Virus record (IMG/VR): IMGVR_UViG_3300037628_000192 | Coordinates: 1-49,175 of that record | Source of the DNA: a virus | Length of the DNA stretch: 49,175 nt | Strand: one strand, 5' to 3' | Shown here: one piece after another, positions 1 through 8,575 of the stretch | Layout of the letters: every line of letters starts with the position of its first letter | Numbering within the stretch: position 1 is the stretch's first letter | Position numbers and translations under genes: made by a program | Notes under the pieces: model-generated | What the model was told of the DNA's origin: nothing | Databases searched by the model: none | Seen by the model: the letters and a program-made list of their open reading frames with translations, nothing else

Positions 1-35
1 CAATACTGCTACAGAGGTAAGAAGAGGGTAGACTA

Positions 36-953
36 ATGGCAATGTACGAGGAATTATGTTTAATCGACATACTAAGTCCAATGTGTCGGGAGTTAAGTAC
101 AGAAAGGCCGCTTAAAATAGGCGAGGATCATCAGGTTCGGCTTACATTTGTTCATGATCCAAATAAACCGTGGATACAGACCAAGGGGTTTAGGGAAAGG
201 CAATGTGGGAAATGGCAGTATTTCTTCAGTCATTGGAACTTTATACCAAGGGGTTGTAGGCATTGCTGGAAGGTTGTATGGACTGGAAGCACATTAGATC
301 AGTTATTTCAGATACTAGAGATACAGGAGGAGGATGACCTAGTGTCAAAGTGTGGCATAGAACTCAGGCCATATACTGGTAAACTAGGTTATTACCAAGC
401 GTTTTGGTACTCTGATATGGATGGTGGGTTAAAGGGTGGCCGGAAGCTGTGGAAACGGATAGTTGACCGGCTGGCTAAGTCTCCCTTAGTTGCAGGACAT
501 GATGTGTTTTTAAAGCGTGGTTGTACCGAAATGGAGAGAAGGTTTCATCCATCAGATTCGTGGGATAAAATAGCAGATGCCCGTCACTGGGACATGCAGG
601 AAATGTTATGTGACAGTATTATCCCGGATGTTGTGGCGAAACAGAACGAGGATGGTTACTGGCCCAAAGAATGGGAAGCTATTAAAGTTCATGTAAAGGT
701 AAAGTGGCTTGAATGGGCTTGGGAGCATAAAGACTCGTCCGCTACATCTAAGTACCCGAACAAATACTTTGAGGCGCCGCTAGTAGCACCGGCACTCAGA
801 TACAATAAAAGCATACACAGTGAGGTGGATTATGGAGGGTATGAGCCAAACAAGCTCCCCGATAATATTGGACACAACGATGCCGACGCCCTTACAGATG
901 GGCCAAATGAGTCCAATAAAGGTGGAGCCGAACAAATCATTACCGAGCTTTAG
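36..953 (+). CDS. conserved phage hypothetical protein, Cys- and Trp-rich
   Basis: The product has 305 residues and I do not recognise its family. It is rich in Trp and aromatic residues and has a CRHC pair at residues 74-77 plus Cys57, which could bind a metal. The start at 36 has GAGGG seven bases upstream. The last 134 bases overlap the next gene in another frame. The gene lies downstream of the capsid genes once the contig is circularised and upstream of the head-tail adaptor, so a virion or assembly role is plausible but unproven. The first 216 bases recur at the right end of the window with seven substitutions. Confidence 0.75.
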   Translation: MAMYEELCLIDILSPMCRELSTERPLKIGEDHQVRLTFVHDPNKPWIQTKGFRERQCGKWQYFFSHWNFIPRGCRHCWKVVWTGSTLDQLFQILEIQEEDDLVSKCGIELRPYTGKLGYYQAFWYSDMDGGLKGGRKLWKRIVDRLAKSPLVAGHDVFLKRGCTEMERRFHPSDSWDKIADARHWDMQEMLCDSIIPDVVAKQNEDGYWPKEWEAIKVHVKVKWLEWAWEHKDSSATSKYPNKYFEAPLVAPALRYNKSIHSEVDYGGYEPNKLPDNIGHNDADALTDGPNESNKGGAEQIITEL

Positions 954-1389
954 GGACTATCGCAGGCTGAACGATTCGGTCATGGTTCCTGACCGTGGGT
1001 TTACCAAACAGCTTAAATGTCTGGACCCCGAGTTTGATGTTGTATGGGACTGGGGAAGTCAAAACTGGGAGATCTGGAAGTTCCCGAAAGATAAGTCTAA
1101 GGAACCTAATTATGTGTTATCTGTGAGAACAAAGGATAAGTCGTATCGGGAACTGGGTGCTGATATTCTGTTAAAGCTCCAGGAAGGTCGGCAGCTCTTG
1201 GAATTATCCTTAACACAACTTGTTAACTATTTCGATGAGATGGATAACCAAGTGGAGCGTAGAAAGGCTAAAGACTTCAAGAACAGGATCGAGGCGATTA
1301 CAAACGAGACTCAGAGTTATGCAAGAGGCGTTATCCATATTCAAGTACCAAAGAAGTTTAAAATAGCGAGGGTAATAGGGGAAAAATGA
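820..1389 (+). CDS. conserved phage hypothetical protein, start uncertain
   Basis: The longest reading begins at GTG 820 (189 aa); ATG codons at 832 and 841 and later in-frame ATGs are alternatives. None has a well-spaced ribosome binding site: the GGAGGG before 841 is only about one base away. The C-terminal two thirds look like a real protein, with a WDWGSQNWEIW aromatic patch, a charged helical stretch and a basic end. The stop overlaps the next start (ATGA at 1386), which implies translational coupling. The position before the adaptor gene suggests a head-tail or assembly role; no family is recognised. Confidence 0.7.
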   Translation: MRWIMEGMSQTSSPIILDTTMPTPLQMGQMSPIKVEPNKSLPSFRDYRRLNDSVMVPDRGFTKQLKCLDPEFDVVWDWGSQNWEIWKFPKDKSKEPNYVLSVRTKDKSYRELGADILLKLQEGRQLLELSLTQLVNYFDEMDNQVERRKAKDFKNRIEAITNETQSYARGVIHIQVPKKFKIARVIGEK

Positions 1390-1595
1390 AACTATGTCCT
1401 AAATGTGACACAAGGTCGCCAGCGGTTTGTGATTTCTGCCGACACTATAAGTTTAATGGCGAGGATCGCGGGGGAAAGCATGGGCCGGTATATGTAGACA
1501 AGGGATTTTGTGAATTGCACCAAAGGAAAGAAGACCCAGGGGGCGGTTGTAAGGATTTTTACTGTTTCAAGATAAAGAAGGAAAAGGGTAATTAA
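1386..1595 (+). CDS. small zinc-ribbon protein
   Basis: This 69-aa protein begins with CPKC at residues 4-7 and has CDFC at 15-18 followed by further Cys and His residues (CELH, CKDFYC). Such spacing is typical of zinc-binding mini-domains. It overlaps the upstream stop by four bases, and its own stop overlaps the next start as TAATG. The target is unknown; it is one of about fifteen small CXXC proteins in this genome. Confidence 0.7.
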   Translation: MKLCPKCDTRSPAVCDFCRHYKFNGEDRGGKHGPVYVDKGFCELHQRKEDPGGGCKDFYCFKIKKEKGN

Positions 1596-1747
1596 TGGCT
1601 AAACTCTGTTGTTTGAAAACCAAGAAACTTGGTACATGGGGTGCTTACATGATGTGTGGGTTAAAGGCTAGAACACGAAAACATAGAAAAGCCACTGCCA
1701 GTAAAAGAAGGCGACAGCTTATAAAGAAGGTGATAAATGATACCTAA
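1595..1747 (+). CDS. very basic 50-aa protein
   Basis: ATG 1595 overlaps the preceding TAA (TAATG), and 50 codons run to TAA at 1745-1747. The product starts MAKLCCLKTKK and ends in a run rich in Arg and Lys, so nucleic-acid binding is possible. Its last 11 bases overlap the start of the next gene at 1737. The tight packing on both sides supports it as a gene. No family is recognised. Confidence 0.55.
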   Translation: MAKLCCLKTKKLGTWGAYMMCGLKARTRKHRKATASKRRRQLIKKVINDT

Positions 1748-1955
1748 ACAACCAGTTGAGAAGTTCCGATTCACACCGGAGCAAAAGACCATAATGAAGG
1801 AAATCAAGAAGATCCAGTTGGTTAAGAAGATGTTCGCCAATATGCCTGAAGAGTTACAGGCACAAGTGCAACAGGGGATGTCTGAACTGGAACAAAAGCA
1901 TCAGCAGTTGTTAGAGATGATGCCGACTGAACTTAAAGATTCGGAGGGGCAGTAA
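1737..1955 (+). CDS. small helical protein
   Basis: The 72-aa product is charged, Gln- and Met-rich and almost certainly helical or coiled coil from about residue 15 to 60. It sits between the basic 50-aa protein and the adaptor, and its stop abuts the adaptor start at 1956. A small assembly or connector role is possible; no family is recognised. Confidence 0.65.
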   Translation: MIPKQPVEKFRFTPEQKTIMKEIKKIQLVKKMFANMPEELQAQVQQGMSELEQKHQQLLEMMPTELKDSEGQ

Positions 1956-2798
1956 ATGAACGCATATTTTATGTTATCAGATTTACGGGACAATGTAGGT
2001 GAGGGAACCGGAGCGCATTGGGATGATGCTGAACTCTTACGGAAACTTAACCAAGCAAATTTAGAAGTCGGGTTTCTGGTATCCGAAAACCCTGGGGATT
2101 GGTTACTTAAATCCACAACCTTAACTCCAGTAGCTTCGGTTATTACTCTTCCTTCGGACTGTGCAAAGCCGGTGTATTTAGAGGAAACCACACCTGGCAG
2201 GGAGATACCCTTTGAGAATACAGTCAGGGAAAGGCGGGTAACTAGATCAAGCCCTTCGGGTCTTTATAGCGGTTATCTTAACGCTTACATGGTCGGGAAC
2301 ACCATTGAGATTAATAAAGACTCTTATACCGAAGGGGTTACATTGTGGTATGAACGAAAGTTGATTGATTTAAGTGCCGGTACAATAGGGACTGCGGCTT
2401 CAACTTCCCTGCAACTTGATGCGAATAACGAGCCAAGTGGTGTGGATGATTATTATAATGGTGTTACAGTTGAAGTCGTGGATGCTTCTACCAAGATAAT
2501 TAATATCAACTCCACGATCTCTGACTATACCGGGAGCACATATACGGCTACCATTACCGGAACTCCTACCACATTAGACTACTATGGAACCATCCCTCAA
2601 ATCCCAAGTGAAGGTCATGCGTTAATCGTACTCAAGGCCACTCTTATGTGTATAGCAAAACCTTCAAGCTCACTTGATCCAAAGGTATTTGATAACTTTA
2701 ACTCAATCGTGAAACGGGCTGAAAGACGGTTTGAAGAATGGATATCTACTAGAATCAAGAACTCTCGGGGTGTGAGAATTACGGAGAGGATGGGTTAA
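1956..2798 (+). CDS. head-tail adaptor protein (podovirus type)
   Basis: The 280-aa protein starts with an N-terminal helical part typical of podovirus adaptors (DLRDNVGEGTGAHWDDAELL, then a helix beginning RKLNQANLEVG). A beta-rich middle and a C-terminal helix with RRFEEWIST follow. This matches the general pattern of P22 gp4 and SU10-type adaptors, which sit below the portal and connect it to the tail. GGAGGGG lies six bases before the ATG. The nozzle-like gene two genes downstream supports the assignment. The call rests on the recognised N-terminal pattern and on context. Confidence 0.65.
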   Translation: MNAYFMLSDLRDNVGEGTGAHWDDAELLRKLNQANLEVGFLVSENPGDWLLKSTTLTPVASVITLPSDCAKPVYLEETTPGREIPFENTVRERRVTRSSPSGLYSGYLNAYMVGNTIEINKDSYTEGVTLWYERKLIDLSAGTIGTAASTSLQLDANNEPSGVDDYYNGVTVEVVDASTKIININSTISDYTGSTYTATITGTPTTLDYYGTIPQIPSEGHALIVLKATLMCIAKPSSSLDPKVFDNFNSIVKRAERRFEEWISTRIKNSRGVRITERMG

Positions 2799-3056
2799 AT
2801 GCACAACTATGACGGTGGGTGCGGAAGGTGTGGGAAACATAAGGGTGAGTTTTTAGGGAAATTGCCTCATAGTATATGGTCTTTAAGAGAAGAAATTGTT
2901 AAAAAGAAATTTGCTTGGTATTTAGACCGGAATGTAAGGCGAAATAACATGATATCAAGTGCATCTATTCATCTTTGTGACAAATGTTGGGAGAAGTGGA
3001 AGAGTCCTGTGAGAGTTAACTGGAGGGAGATCTTAAATGCCAAACCAACTATTTAA
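2799..3056 (+). CDS. small four-Cys zinc-binding protein
   Basis: The 85-aa product has CGRCG at residues 8-12 and CDKC at about 61-64, a split zinc-knuckle pattern. About 50 residues rich in Arg, Lys and Trp lie between the two pairs. It starts directly after the adaptor stop and its end overlaps the next gene by 20 bases. The role is unknown; it may be a regulatory or assembly accessory protein. Confidence 0.65.
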   Translation: MHNYDGGCGRCGKHKGEFLGKLPHSIWSLREEIVKKKFAWYLDRNVRRNNMISSASIHLCDKCWEKWKSPVRVNWREILNAKPTI

Positions 3057-5463
3057 AGAACCATTCATTGGGAAATACGACGGGGTAACTCCCCCAACCA
3101 TTCTTCAGCCGGGGCAGATTTCAGCAGGGTTAAACATGCGGAAGATATCTCCTTTAGGTGGCTGGAAGGTCCGTAAGGGAGGTATTTTGCACAACACCAC
3201 GGCGCTTGAGTCCGGTGCTGCTGTTAACTCCTTGCATCAATACACGAACCCGAAACAGTCTGACTATCATTTTCTTGCCCAAGTGAACTCCAAGCTCTAT
3301 GATTCATCTGGCGACCCACCTACGGCCTCTGGTACAACTTTTGGCTCGGACTTAGGGGTATCGATAGGGACAACTCCAGGGTTTAGCTGTGTAGTTGGGG
3401 AGAACTTCATATACGCTGATGGTTCTGGTGTGCCGATTATCTGGGGCGGGGACTCTCCTTATGTGTATGCTGTTCTTTATTATGATAGCAGCACGGGGAT
3501 ATATCGTGATATTACCAGGGAATGTACGGATGGTAACTCCAGCAACACCGCAACTATAACTCTAGCTGCGAGTGATACAATCATTGTTATTACCAGTGAA
3601 ATAGCGGAGGCGCTTGTTCTTGATCTAGGTTCTCCTGTTAATAACAATGTCGAGACAATGACGTTAAAGTCCTGGCAGTCCGGGTCGTGGTCAGATCGAA
3701 GTGAAACAGATGGTACAGAATCCGGTGGGGCATCTTTAGCTCAAGACGGATCAATCACATGGACACGTTCTGCAAATGATACTATGCGTATCATTGGTAA
3801 CACGATCATGGGATATGCCTATCAATTATCCTTTACCGGCTTATTAGATGCTGTTGAAATCGTATCCATTAAAGCCACCATTGACCCAACAAACTTAACC
3901 AACAAGTGGAACGGTCAGCTTGACTTTATTGCGGGTTGCCGGTTCTTTGACCAGTCGGCTCTTGAATACCAGGAATCATTTGCAAAAGTAACCAACGAAG
4001 CTACTAGTATGTATATTGATATATCTAGTGCAACGATATCTGACTTTTTGTATCTTAAAACATACGAGCCTGCCACGGCATTTTACATCGGAGTTGTGAC
4101 CGGGTATTCTAACACCGCTGCCGTTGTTATTGATAACATAGAACATTGGGATGGTGATTCGTGGGTTGCAGGCACAGGGATTATTGATAGTACCCTAGAC
4201 GATACGCCTGATTCGTCTATTTCTCAAACAGGGTTGTTGTCATGGAACGGTACGGCAGACTCACCACAAAAGAGCACACTAGAAGGCGACCCTATTCCTG
4301 GGTTCTGGTATCGAGTCAGTTGGGATGGTACATTATCAACAGATGTTAGAATATATCTAGTAGCTTACGCCACGTTCCCAAAGGCTATACCGGCATATGA
4401 CGGATGTGTGGAGTTCAAGGACCGTTTATTTGTATGGGGTGATCCTGAGTTTCCAAACAGACTTCGCTTTAGTGCAGAGAACAGACCGGATTGTTTTAGC
4501 GGGGCTGATAGTGGCTATACCGATGCTGTAGGTGGTGCGGATAAGATACTATGTGCTGTAAAGTTCTATAATGAGCTTCTAGTGTTTAAGGAAAACAGCG
4601 TGTTTTTGTTAGAAGGTGAAGATCCTAGAACTCTTGGACCTATTTTAGTAAGCAACACGGTGGGGTTAGCTAGCCCTAAGACCGTGCAGGTAGCAGAAGT
4701 CGGCACACCAGGCTCACATCAGGACGAACCCTTGTCTGTTTGTATATGGCAGGATACTGATGGGGTGTATGTAACAGACGGTAGAAAGCCCAGGAAGATA
4801 TCGCTTCCGGTGGATCATTATTTCAATACTGAATATGCAACTGCTATTCCCGCTGCGAGTATAAAGAACAGACAGGCTTTTGTTCAGCCAATGAAGAACG
4901 AGTATCATTTATTGCTCCCTACATCGGAACTTGTTTATAATTACGCAACTGATGAATGGTATCCCCCCTGGGAACGATCAATTGATATAGTAACAGGTTT
5001 ATCTCTCAGGGGAGCGTCCGGTGATGACAGGTATCATGTGTACGGTGCATCTGCAGCGGGGCATGTGTTTAGACTAGAAAACGACACCACTGACAAAAAC
5101 ACCAGCAACGCAGATGTAGCGATATCACACAGTCTTAAAACAAGGGCGATTGCAGCAAGTCAGAAGATATCAACAACCTTGAAATTCACGCTTCGCAAAC
5201 TATACACGGAACTTAAAGCTCGGTCAGCAGGTACGATAACAACTAAAATATTCAAGAACATGGCTACTAGCGGTACGACTCAATCAGTACCGAGTGCAAT
5301 GAGCATGGTAAACAGTGGGTTTGATATTGCAACTCCTCATGTGGATATTAAGGTTGAGGCATGTAGCTGCTTTCAGGCAGAGTTTTCTTTAGCTGTGGTA
5401 GACCAGGAAATGGAGATCTGGTCAATGTTGTATGAACTTGATATAATTGGGAAGATAGATTAA
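3037..5463 (+). CDS. tail nozzle / hub protein with beta-propeller-like region
   Basis: The 808-aa protein begins with a short segment common in podovirus tail hub proteins (GKYDGVTPPTILQPGQ). It is beta-rich throughout. Residues from about 450 to 620 carry repeats of the type seen in nozzle proteins of P22-like (gp10) and SU10-like tails: a DGCVEFKDRLFVWGDPEFPN segment, LRFSAENRPD, LLVFKENSVFLLEG and DGVYVTDGRKPRKI. The start at 3037 has GGAGGG nine bases upstream inside the previous gene. Its position two genes after the adaptor fits a protein that closes the tail tube. The fold was judged by eye. Confidence 0.7.
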   Translation: MPNQLFKEPFIGKYDGVTPPTILQPGQISAGLNMRKISPLGGWKVRKGGILHNTTALESGAAVNSLHQYTNPKQSDYHFLAQVNSKLYDSSGDPPTASGTTFGSDLGVSIGTTPGFSCVVGENFIYADGSGVPIIWGGDSPYVYAVLYYDSSTGIYRDITRECTDGNSSNTATITLAASDTIIVITSEIAEALVLDLGSPVNNNVETMTLKSWQSGSWSDRSETDGTESGGASLAQDGSITWTRSANDTMRIIGNTIMGYAYQLSFTGLLDAVEIVSIKATIDPTNLTNKWNGQLDFIAGCRFFDQSALEYQESFAKVTNEATSMYIDISSATISDFLYLKTYEPATAFYIGVVTGYSNTAAVVIDNIEHWDGDSWVAGTGIIDSTLDDTPDSSISQTGLLSWNGTADSPQKSTLEGDPIPGFWYRVSWDGTLSTDVRIYLVAYATFPKAIPAYDGCVEFKDRLFVWGDPEFPNRLRFSAENRPDCFSGADSGYTDAVGGADKILCAVKFYNELLVFKENSVFLLEGEDPRTLGPILVSNTVGLASPKTVQVAEVGTPGSHQDEPLSVCIWQDTDGVYVTDGRKPRKISLPVDHYFNTEYATAIPAASIKNRQAFVQPMKNEYHLLLPTSELVYNYATDEWYPPWERSIDIVTGLSLRGASGDDRYHVYGASAAGHVFRLENDTTDKNTSNADVAISHSLKTRAIAASQKISTTLKFTLRKLYTELKARSAGTITTKIFKNMATSGTTQSVPSAMSMVNSGFDIATPHVDIKVEACSCFQAEFSLAVVDQEMEIWSMLYELDIIGKID

Positions 5464-5592
5464 GTGGCAAAACTAATAACAAGAATGATGTTGATTTGGT
5501 TTAAAACCCCAAACCGATATTTTGTATATATTTTGGGGCCGTTAATTATCGCTTACAATCGAACATATTTAAAGTATAGGCAGAATTTATAA
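5464..5592 (+). CDS. 42-aa membrane peptide
   Basis: GTG 5464 follows the nozzle stop without a gap and gives 42 residues. The segments ILITRMMLIWF-like and YFVYILGPLIIAYN form a hydrophobic stretch of about 20 residues flanked by basic ones, so a single membrane-spanning peptide is likely. No clear ribosome binding site is visible apart from coupling to the upstream stop. A role in DNA entry or envelope interaction is possible. The non-ATG start makes this a moderate call. Confidence 0.4.
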   Translation: MAKLITRMMLIWFKTPNRYFVYILGPLIIAYNRTYLKYRQNL

Positions 5593-5595
5593 GCA

Positions 5596-7125
5596 ATGGC
5601 TTGGTCGAAACGAAAACCTTATTATAACTTAAAGCAATCAATGGGCGAGTTCTTCTCTGCCTCTGTGCGTTACCTTAAAGACTCGCAAACCAAAGAGTCG
5701 TTTATGGAGAAACCTTATTTGCAACAAGATCGAGGGGCTATGCACCAGGATTGGCCTAAGTATGTCTTTCCACCAAGAGCTGAGTATCCACCCTTAGAAT
5801 CATGGCAGCCGTGGAAACGCTTGGCAAGGAGTCCAAGGAGTCCAGGGGGTACGAGGCGAGGAATATATCCAAGATTTGGTACAGAAGACCCAACTAATCC
5901 AACCGCTGTGAATATTAACCCAGGGACTCCAGAAGAAGAATTATCAACTTCTCCAGATGATCCCTCTGGGAAAGAACCGGGATTATTTTTTGTGCCAACC
6001 TGTAATGTAGATAGTGATTGTGATTGTTTAAACATAGGAGAGTCGTGTAAAGTACTAGTAGCCAGTAATAAAAGTACAGGTATGTCATTTCGTGTTGAGA
6101 TAAGTGAACCGGAAGCTCTTTCAGCTACTATACTTCCAGCCAGAACCCCTGAAGGAAAAACATATAAAGACAGGGCGATTATTCAACTAACAGCTCTAAA
6201 GGAACAAACAGGTAACCCGGTTACTGTCGAGGTTTGGGGGTCATCCAGACACCAGGGGACAAGATACGGCTTTGTAGCTCCTGATGAAAGTAAAGAAAAA
6301 CTCACTATTGATATTACTCAATGGGGGTCTGTACCAGGGCTTGGGAAAGCAGCGAAACTTAAACTTCTCCCTTCCGGGGGAGGATGGTTTACGAGCAGAT
6401 GTGGTTGGTTAAACGTAACAATACCTTGTGATGTGTGTGATGGAACTGAAACCCCTGTTGCTTGGGATTACGGAAGTAGTGACGCAACTATTGTAAGAAA
6501 TGGAACTGCAAATGTTGTTGTAACTCCTGGGACCGGGCCTTATGCTTGGACGGTATCAGGTACAGGTTTCTCAATACCAGCAACTACTAGTGGACCAACT
6601 AATACCCTAAGTGCCGATAACACGGCTTGTGGAAGTGCGGAGATAACGGTTACTGACTTTTGTGATAATGTAACCACTGGATATGTGAGGGAAGAGGATA
6701 ATAGCGAGTGGAGCACTGCAGGGGTTGACCAAGATGTGTGTCTTATCTCGGGAGCGGCAGATAGTTGGGTTAGTTATGGTGCTCAGTCTTGGAAATTGGA
6801 TGGCACTTTAGTACAAGGGAATAAGAGAACGGTTACAAGGATTGGAGGTGGCTATGGACAGATAGGGGGAGCGTGCATAGATTGTGGAGATAGCGGTGCA
6901 TATGCGGGTGGTACAAATTGCCCCCAGTTTTGTGCCGGTGCAAATTGTGGGCCTCTAGAAAGTTGTGCTGAGTGTCTAACAGGTTTTGTTCCTAAAGATA
7001 ATTATACTAATGCTGGATCTTGGAATTGTTGGGGAAGGGATGGGTATGAATGTGAGGGTGGTTGGACACAGATGCTTTGTGCTTGTGTTACTAGAATAAT
7101 TAACGAGGAATGGGTGTGTACCTGA
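5596..7125 (+). CDS. Cys-rich virion / receptor-binding candidate with Ig-like domain
   Basis: The 509-aa protein has a basic, Pro-rich N-terminal third and a linker with TPEEELSTSPDD and CNVDSDCDC. A beta-rich domain follows, then an Ig-like domain at about residues 280-360 (VVTPGTGPYAWTVSGTGF). The C-terminal region is very rich in Cys and Gly (CIDCGDSGAYAGGTNCPQFC, CGPLESCAEC), about 29 Cys in all by eye. Such a Cys load is unusual for a phage virion protein and suggests disulfides or metal binding outside the cell. It lies between nozzle and ejection genes, which points to a tail appendage. The start has no strong ribosome binding site. Confidence 0.6.
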   Translation: MAWSKRKPYYNLKQSMGEFFSASVRYLKDSQTKESFMEKPYLQQDRGAMHQDWPKYVFPPRAEYPPLESWQPWKRLARSPRSPGGTRRGIYPRFGTEDPTNPTAVNINPGTPEEELSTSPDDPSGKEPGLFFVPTCNVDSDCDCLNIGESCKVLVASNKSTGMSFRVEISEPEALSATILPARTPEGKTYKDRAIIQLTALKEQTGNPVTVEVWGSSRHQGTRYGFVAPDESKEKLTIDITQWGSVPGLGKAAKLKLLPSGGGWFTSRCGWLNVTIPCDVCDGTETPVAWDYGSSDATIVRNGTANVVVTPGTGPYAWTVSGTGFSIPATTSGPTNTLSADNTACGSAEITVTDFCDNVTTGYVREEDNSEWSTAGVDQDVCLISGAADSWVSYGAQSWKLDGTLVQGNKRTVTRIGGGYGQIGGACIDCGDSGAYAGGTNCPQFCAGANCGPLESCAECLTGFVPKDNYTNAGSWNCWGRDGYECEGGWTQMLCACVTRIINEEWVCT

Positions 7126-7517
7126 TGAAATCACTTGACCAAGCTCTCGCTGTTTTTGATGAGAAGGCATTGCGTAATACAGTATCTGTTTGGAAGTGCT
7201 TAACCCGTCATGGGTTTGCAATGCTTGATCTTGTCCTTTATTTTGAAAGGGAGGAGAAAAGAAACAAAGAGTCTGTTATTGAACATGAGGAGATGCTTGA
7301 AAGAGGACGGAAGACTTGGGAAGCGGTTGCTCCTCTCTGCCCAACTTGTGGTGGTCCTTTAAATCCTCCTCATCATATTTGTGAGAAGAAAGGAACAGGT
7401 AATAAGAAAGGGTGGACCTGTCTCTGGTGGTGTAGTAAAGATGATTGTATGTACTCAAAATATACTCATGAGAACGCTAGTGAAGAATATAATAAACTAA
7501 TGGAAAGGAGTAAATAA
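7125..7517 (+). CDS. zinc-binding protein of unknown role
   Basis: ATG 7125 overlaps the previous stop (TGATG) and gives 130 residues; ATG 7110 would add five. Residues about 1-70 are helical. A zinc module follows with CPTCGG, HHIC and CLWWCSKDDC. The spacing suggests one or two metal sites. The next gene begins after an AAAGGAG site at 7504. The role is unknown; it may help assembly of the adjoining ejection proteins. Confidence 0.65.
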   Translation: MKSLDQALAVFDEKALRNTVSVWKCLTRHGFAMLDLVLYFEREEKRNKESVIEHEEMLERGRKTWEAVAPLCPTCGGPLNPPHHICEKKGTGNKKGWTCLWWCSKDDCMYSKYTHENASEEYNKLMERSK

Positions 7518-7518
7518 A

Positions 7519-8040
7519 ATGGGAGTTATACCAAGTAATTTAGATCCAAGATTTATAACTGGTAGTTATTCAGGTAGTAGGTGGGATCCCCTATATCAAC
7601 TTAGAGGTCAAGCTGTTGGCGATGCTAAGATACAAAGTGCTACACAAATAGATATTGCAGCATCTAAGGAACAAGGATATAGAGAGATGTTTGATATTGG
7701 GATGCGTGAACAAGTACGATCAAGTAAAGCAACAGAGGAAATCAATCGAAGTCGCAATGAAGATCAGATAGCTATGCTTATGGAACAATTAGGTCTTGAA
7801 AGAGAAGAGCTAATCTTCCAACAGGAAAAGTACAAGGGGGATTTTGCTCTTGAAAGGGAACGGTTTGCAGAGTTTCAGGAAACATCTGATATTGAACAGG
7901 AATTTGAACGGAAACGGTTTACAGAATTTAAGGAAACATCTGACGCGACACAGAAACGAATGGCGCTAGATTATGAAAACTTACAAGCCTTTTATAAAGA
8001 ATTAATGCCTAAATACGATGAGTTTTTTGGTCTAGCTTAA
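7519..8040 (+). CDS. probable internal virion (ejection) protein, coiled coil
   Basis: This 173-aa protein is largely helical. A repeated block at about residues 111-150 reads ERERFAEFQETSD and then ERKRFTEFKETSD, a tandem duplication of roughly 20 residues. Gln- and Glu-rich heptads dominate residues 45-150. The small helical composition and its place just before the 578- and 1048-aa proteins match podovirus ejection-protein operons. GGAAAGGAG lies upstream of the start. Function is inferred from position and composition. Confidence 0.6.
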   Translation: MGVIPSNLDPRFITGSYSGSRWDPLYQLRGQAVGDAKIQSATQIDIAASKEQGYREMFDIGMREQVRSSKATEEINRSRNEDQIAMLMEQLGLEREELIFQQEKYKGDFALERERFAEFQETSDIEQEFERKRFTEFKETSDATQKRMALDYENLQAFYKELMPKYDEFFGLA

Positions 8041-8053
8041 AAGGAGAATTAAA

Positions 8054-8563
8054 ATGGCATATAATCCAACTTTGTCTGAAGGAATAGCTATGATGCGGCT
8101 ATTAATGATAGATAAACAAATGAAAGAGGCAAAAACTTTTGCACCCAGATATACTAAAATTAAAAGAGGAACTAATGTGCAAAGGCGTTCTCTAAGGGAA
8201 GCACCCAAGGCTGCAGGTAGGGGAGTAACCAAAGGTGCAGGTTCGTATAAATCAGCAAACCAAAAACTTAACTACATGTTAAGGGGGATGCAAGACCAGG
8301 CAGATATCGCATTAGATGTTTATGAAAGAAAGGCTGAGATTGATTTAAAGAAGATTAGAGCATTTGAGACATTAAGGGAGCTAACTCGTCCTGGTAGTTC
8401 CTCAGCAGGAGGCGAGTTAGCTCCCTCAAATATCTACACCCCAGGTGGTGGTGGTAATATTGGTGATTTCTTTCAGCAACTTGGTACTGGTCGTCCTGGG
8501 GCTTTAAAGGGGAACCTTGGACATAAAGGTGTTCTAAACGTGAATGAATTTTTCCAAACCTAA
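8054..8563 (+). CDS. probable internal virion protein, basic
   Basis: This 169-aa protein has a helical N-terminus, a basic middle (KIKRGTNVQRRSLREAPKAAG), a helical segment and a Gly-rich tail. AAAGGAG precedes the start. It sits in the ejection-protein cluster. The codons for RELTRPGSSSAGGELAPS form a 13-bp perfect inverted repeat at 8376-8425, listed separately. The role is inferred from context only. Confidence 0.6.
   Translation: MAYNPTLSEGIAMMRLLMIDKQMKEAKTFAPRYTKIKRGTNVQRRSLREAPKAAGRGVTKGAGSYKSANQKLNYMLRGMQDQADIALDVYERKAEIDLKKIRAFETLRELTRPGSSSAGGELAPSNIYTPGGGGNIGDFFQQLGTGRPGALKGNLGHKGVLNVNEFFQT
8376..8425 (+). repeat. intragenic perfect inverted repeat, 13-bp stem
   Basis: GGGAGCTAACTCG at 8376-8388 and CGAGTTAGCTCCC at 8413-8425 are exact reverse complements. 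The 24-base loop can extend the stem further with TCCTG and CAGGA. The hairpin lies inside a gene, has no T-tract and is not at a gene border. It may act on the mRNA or be a small inserted palindrome. Confidence 0.8.
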
Positions 8564-8575
8564 CGGAGAACTATA

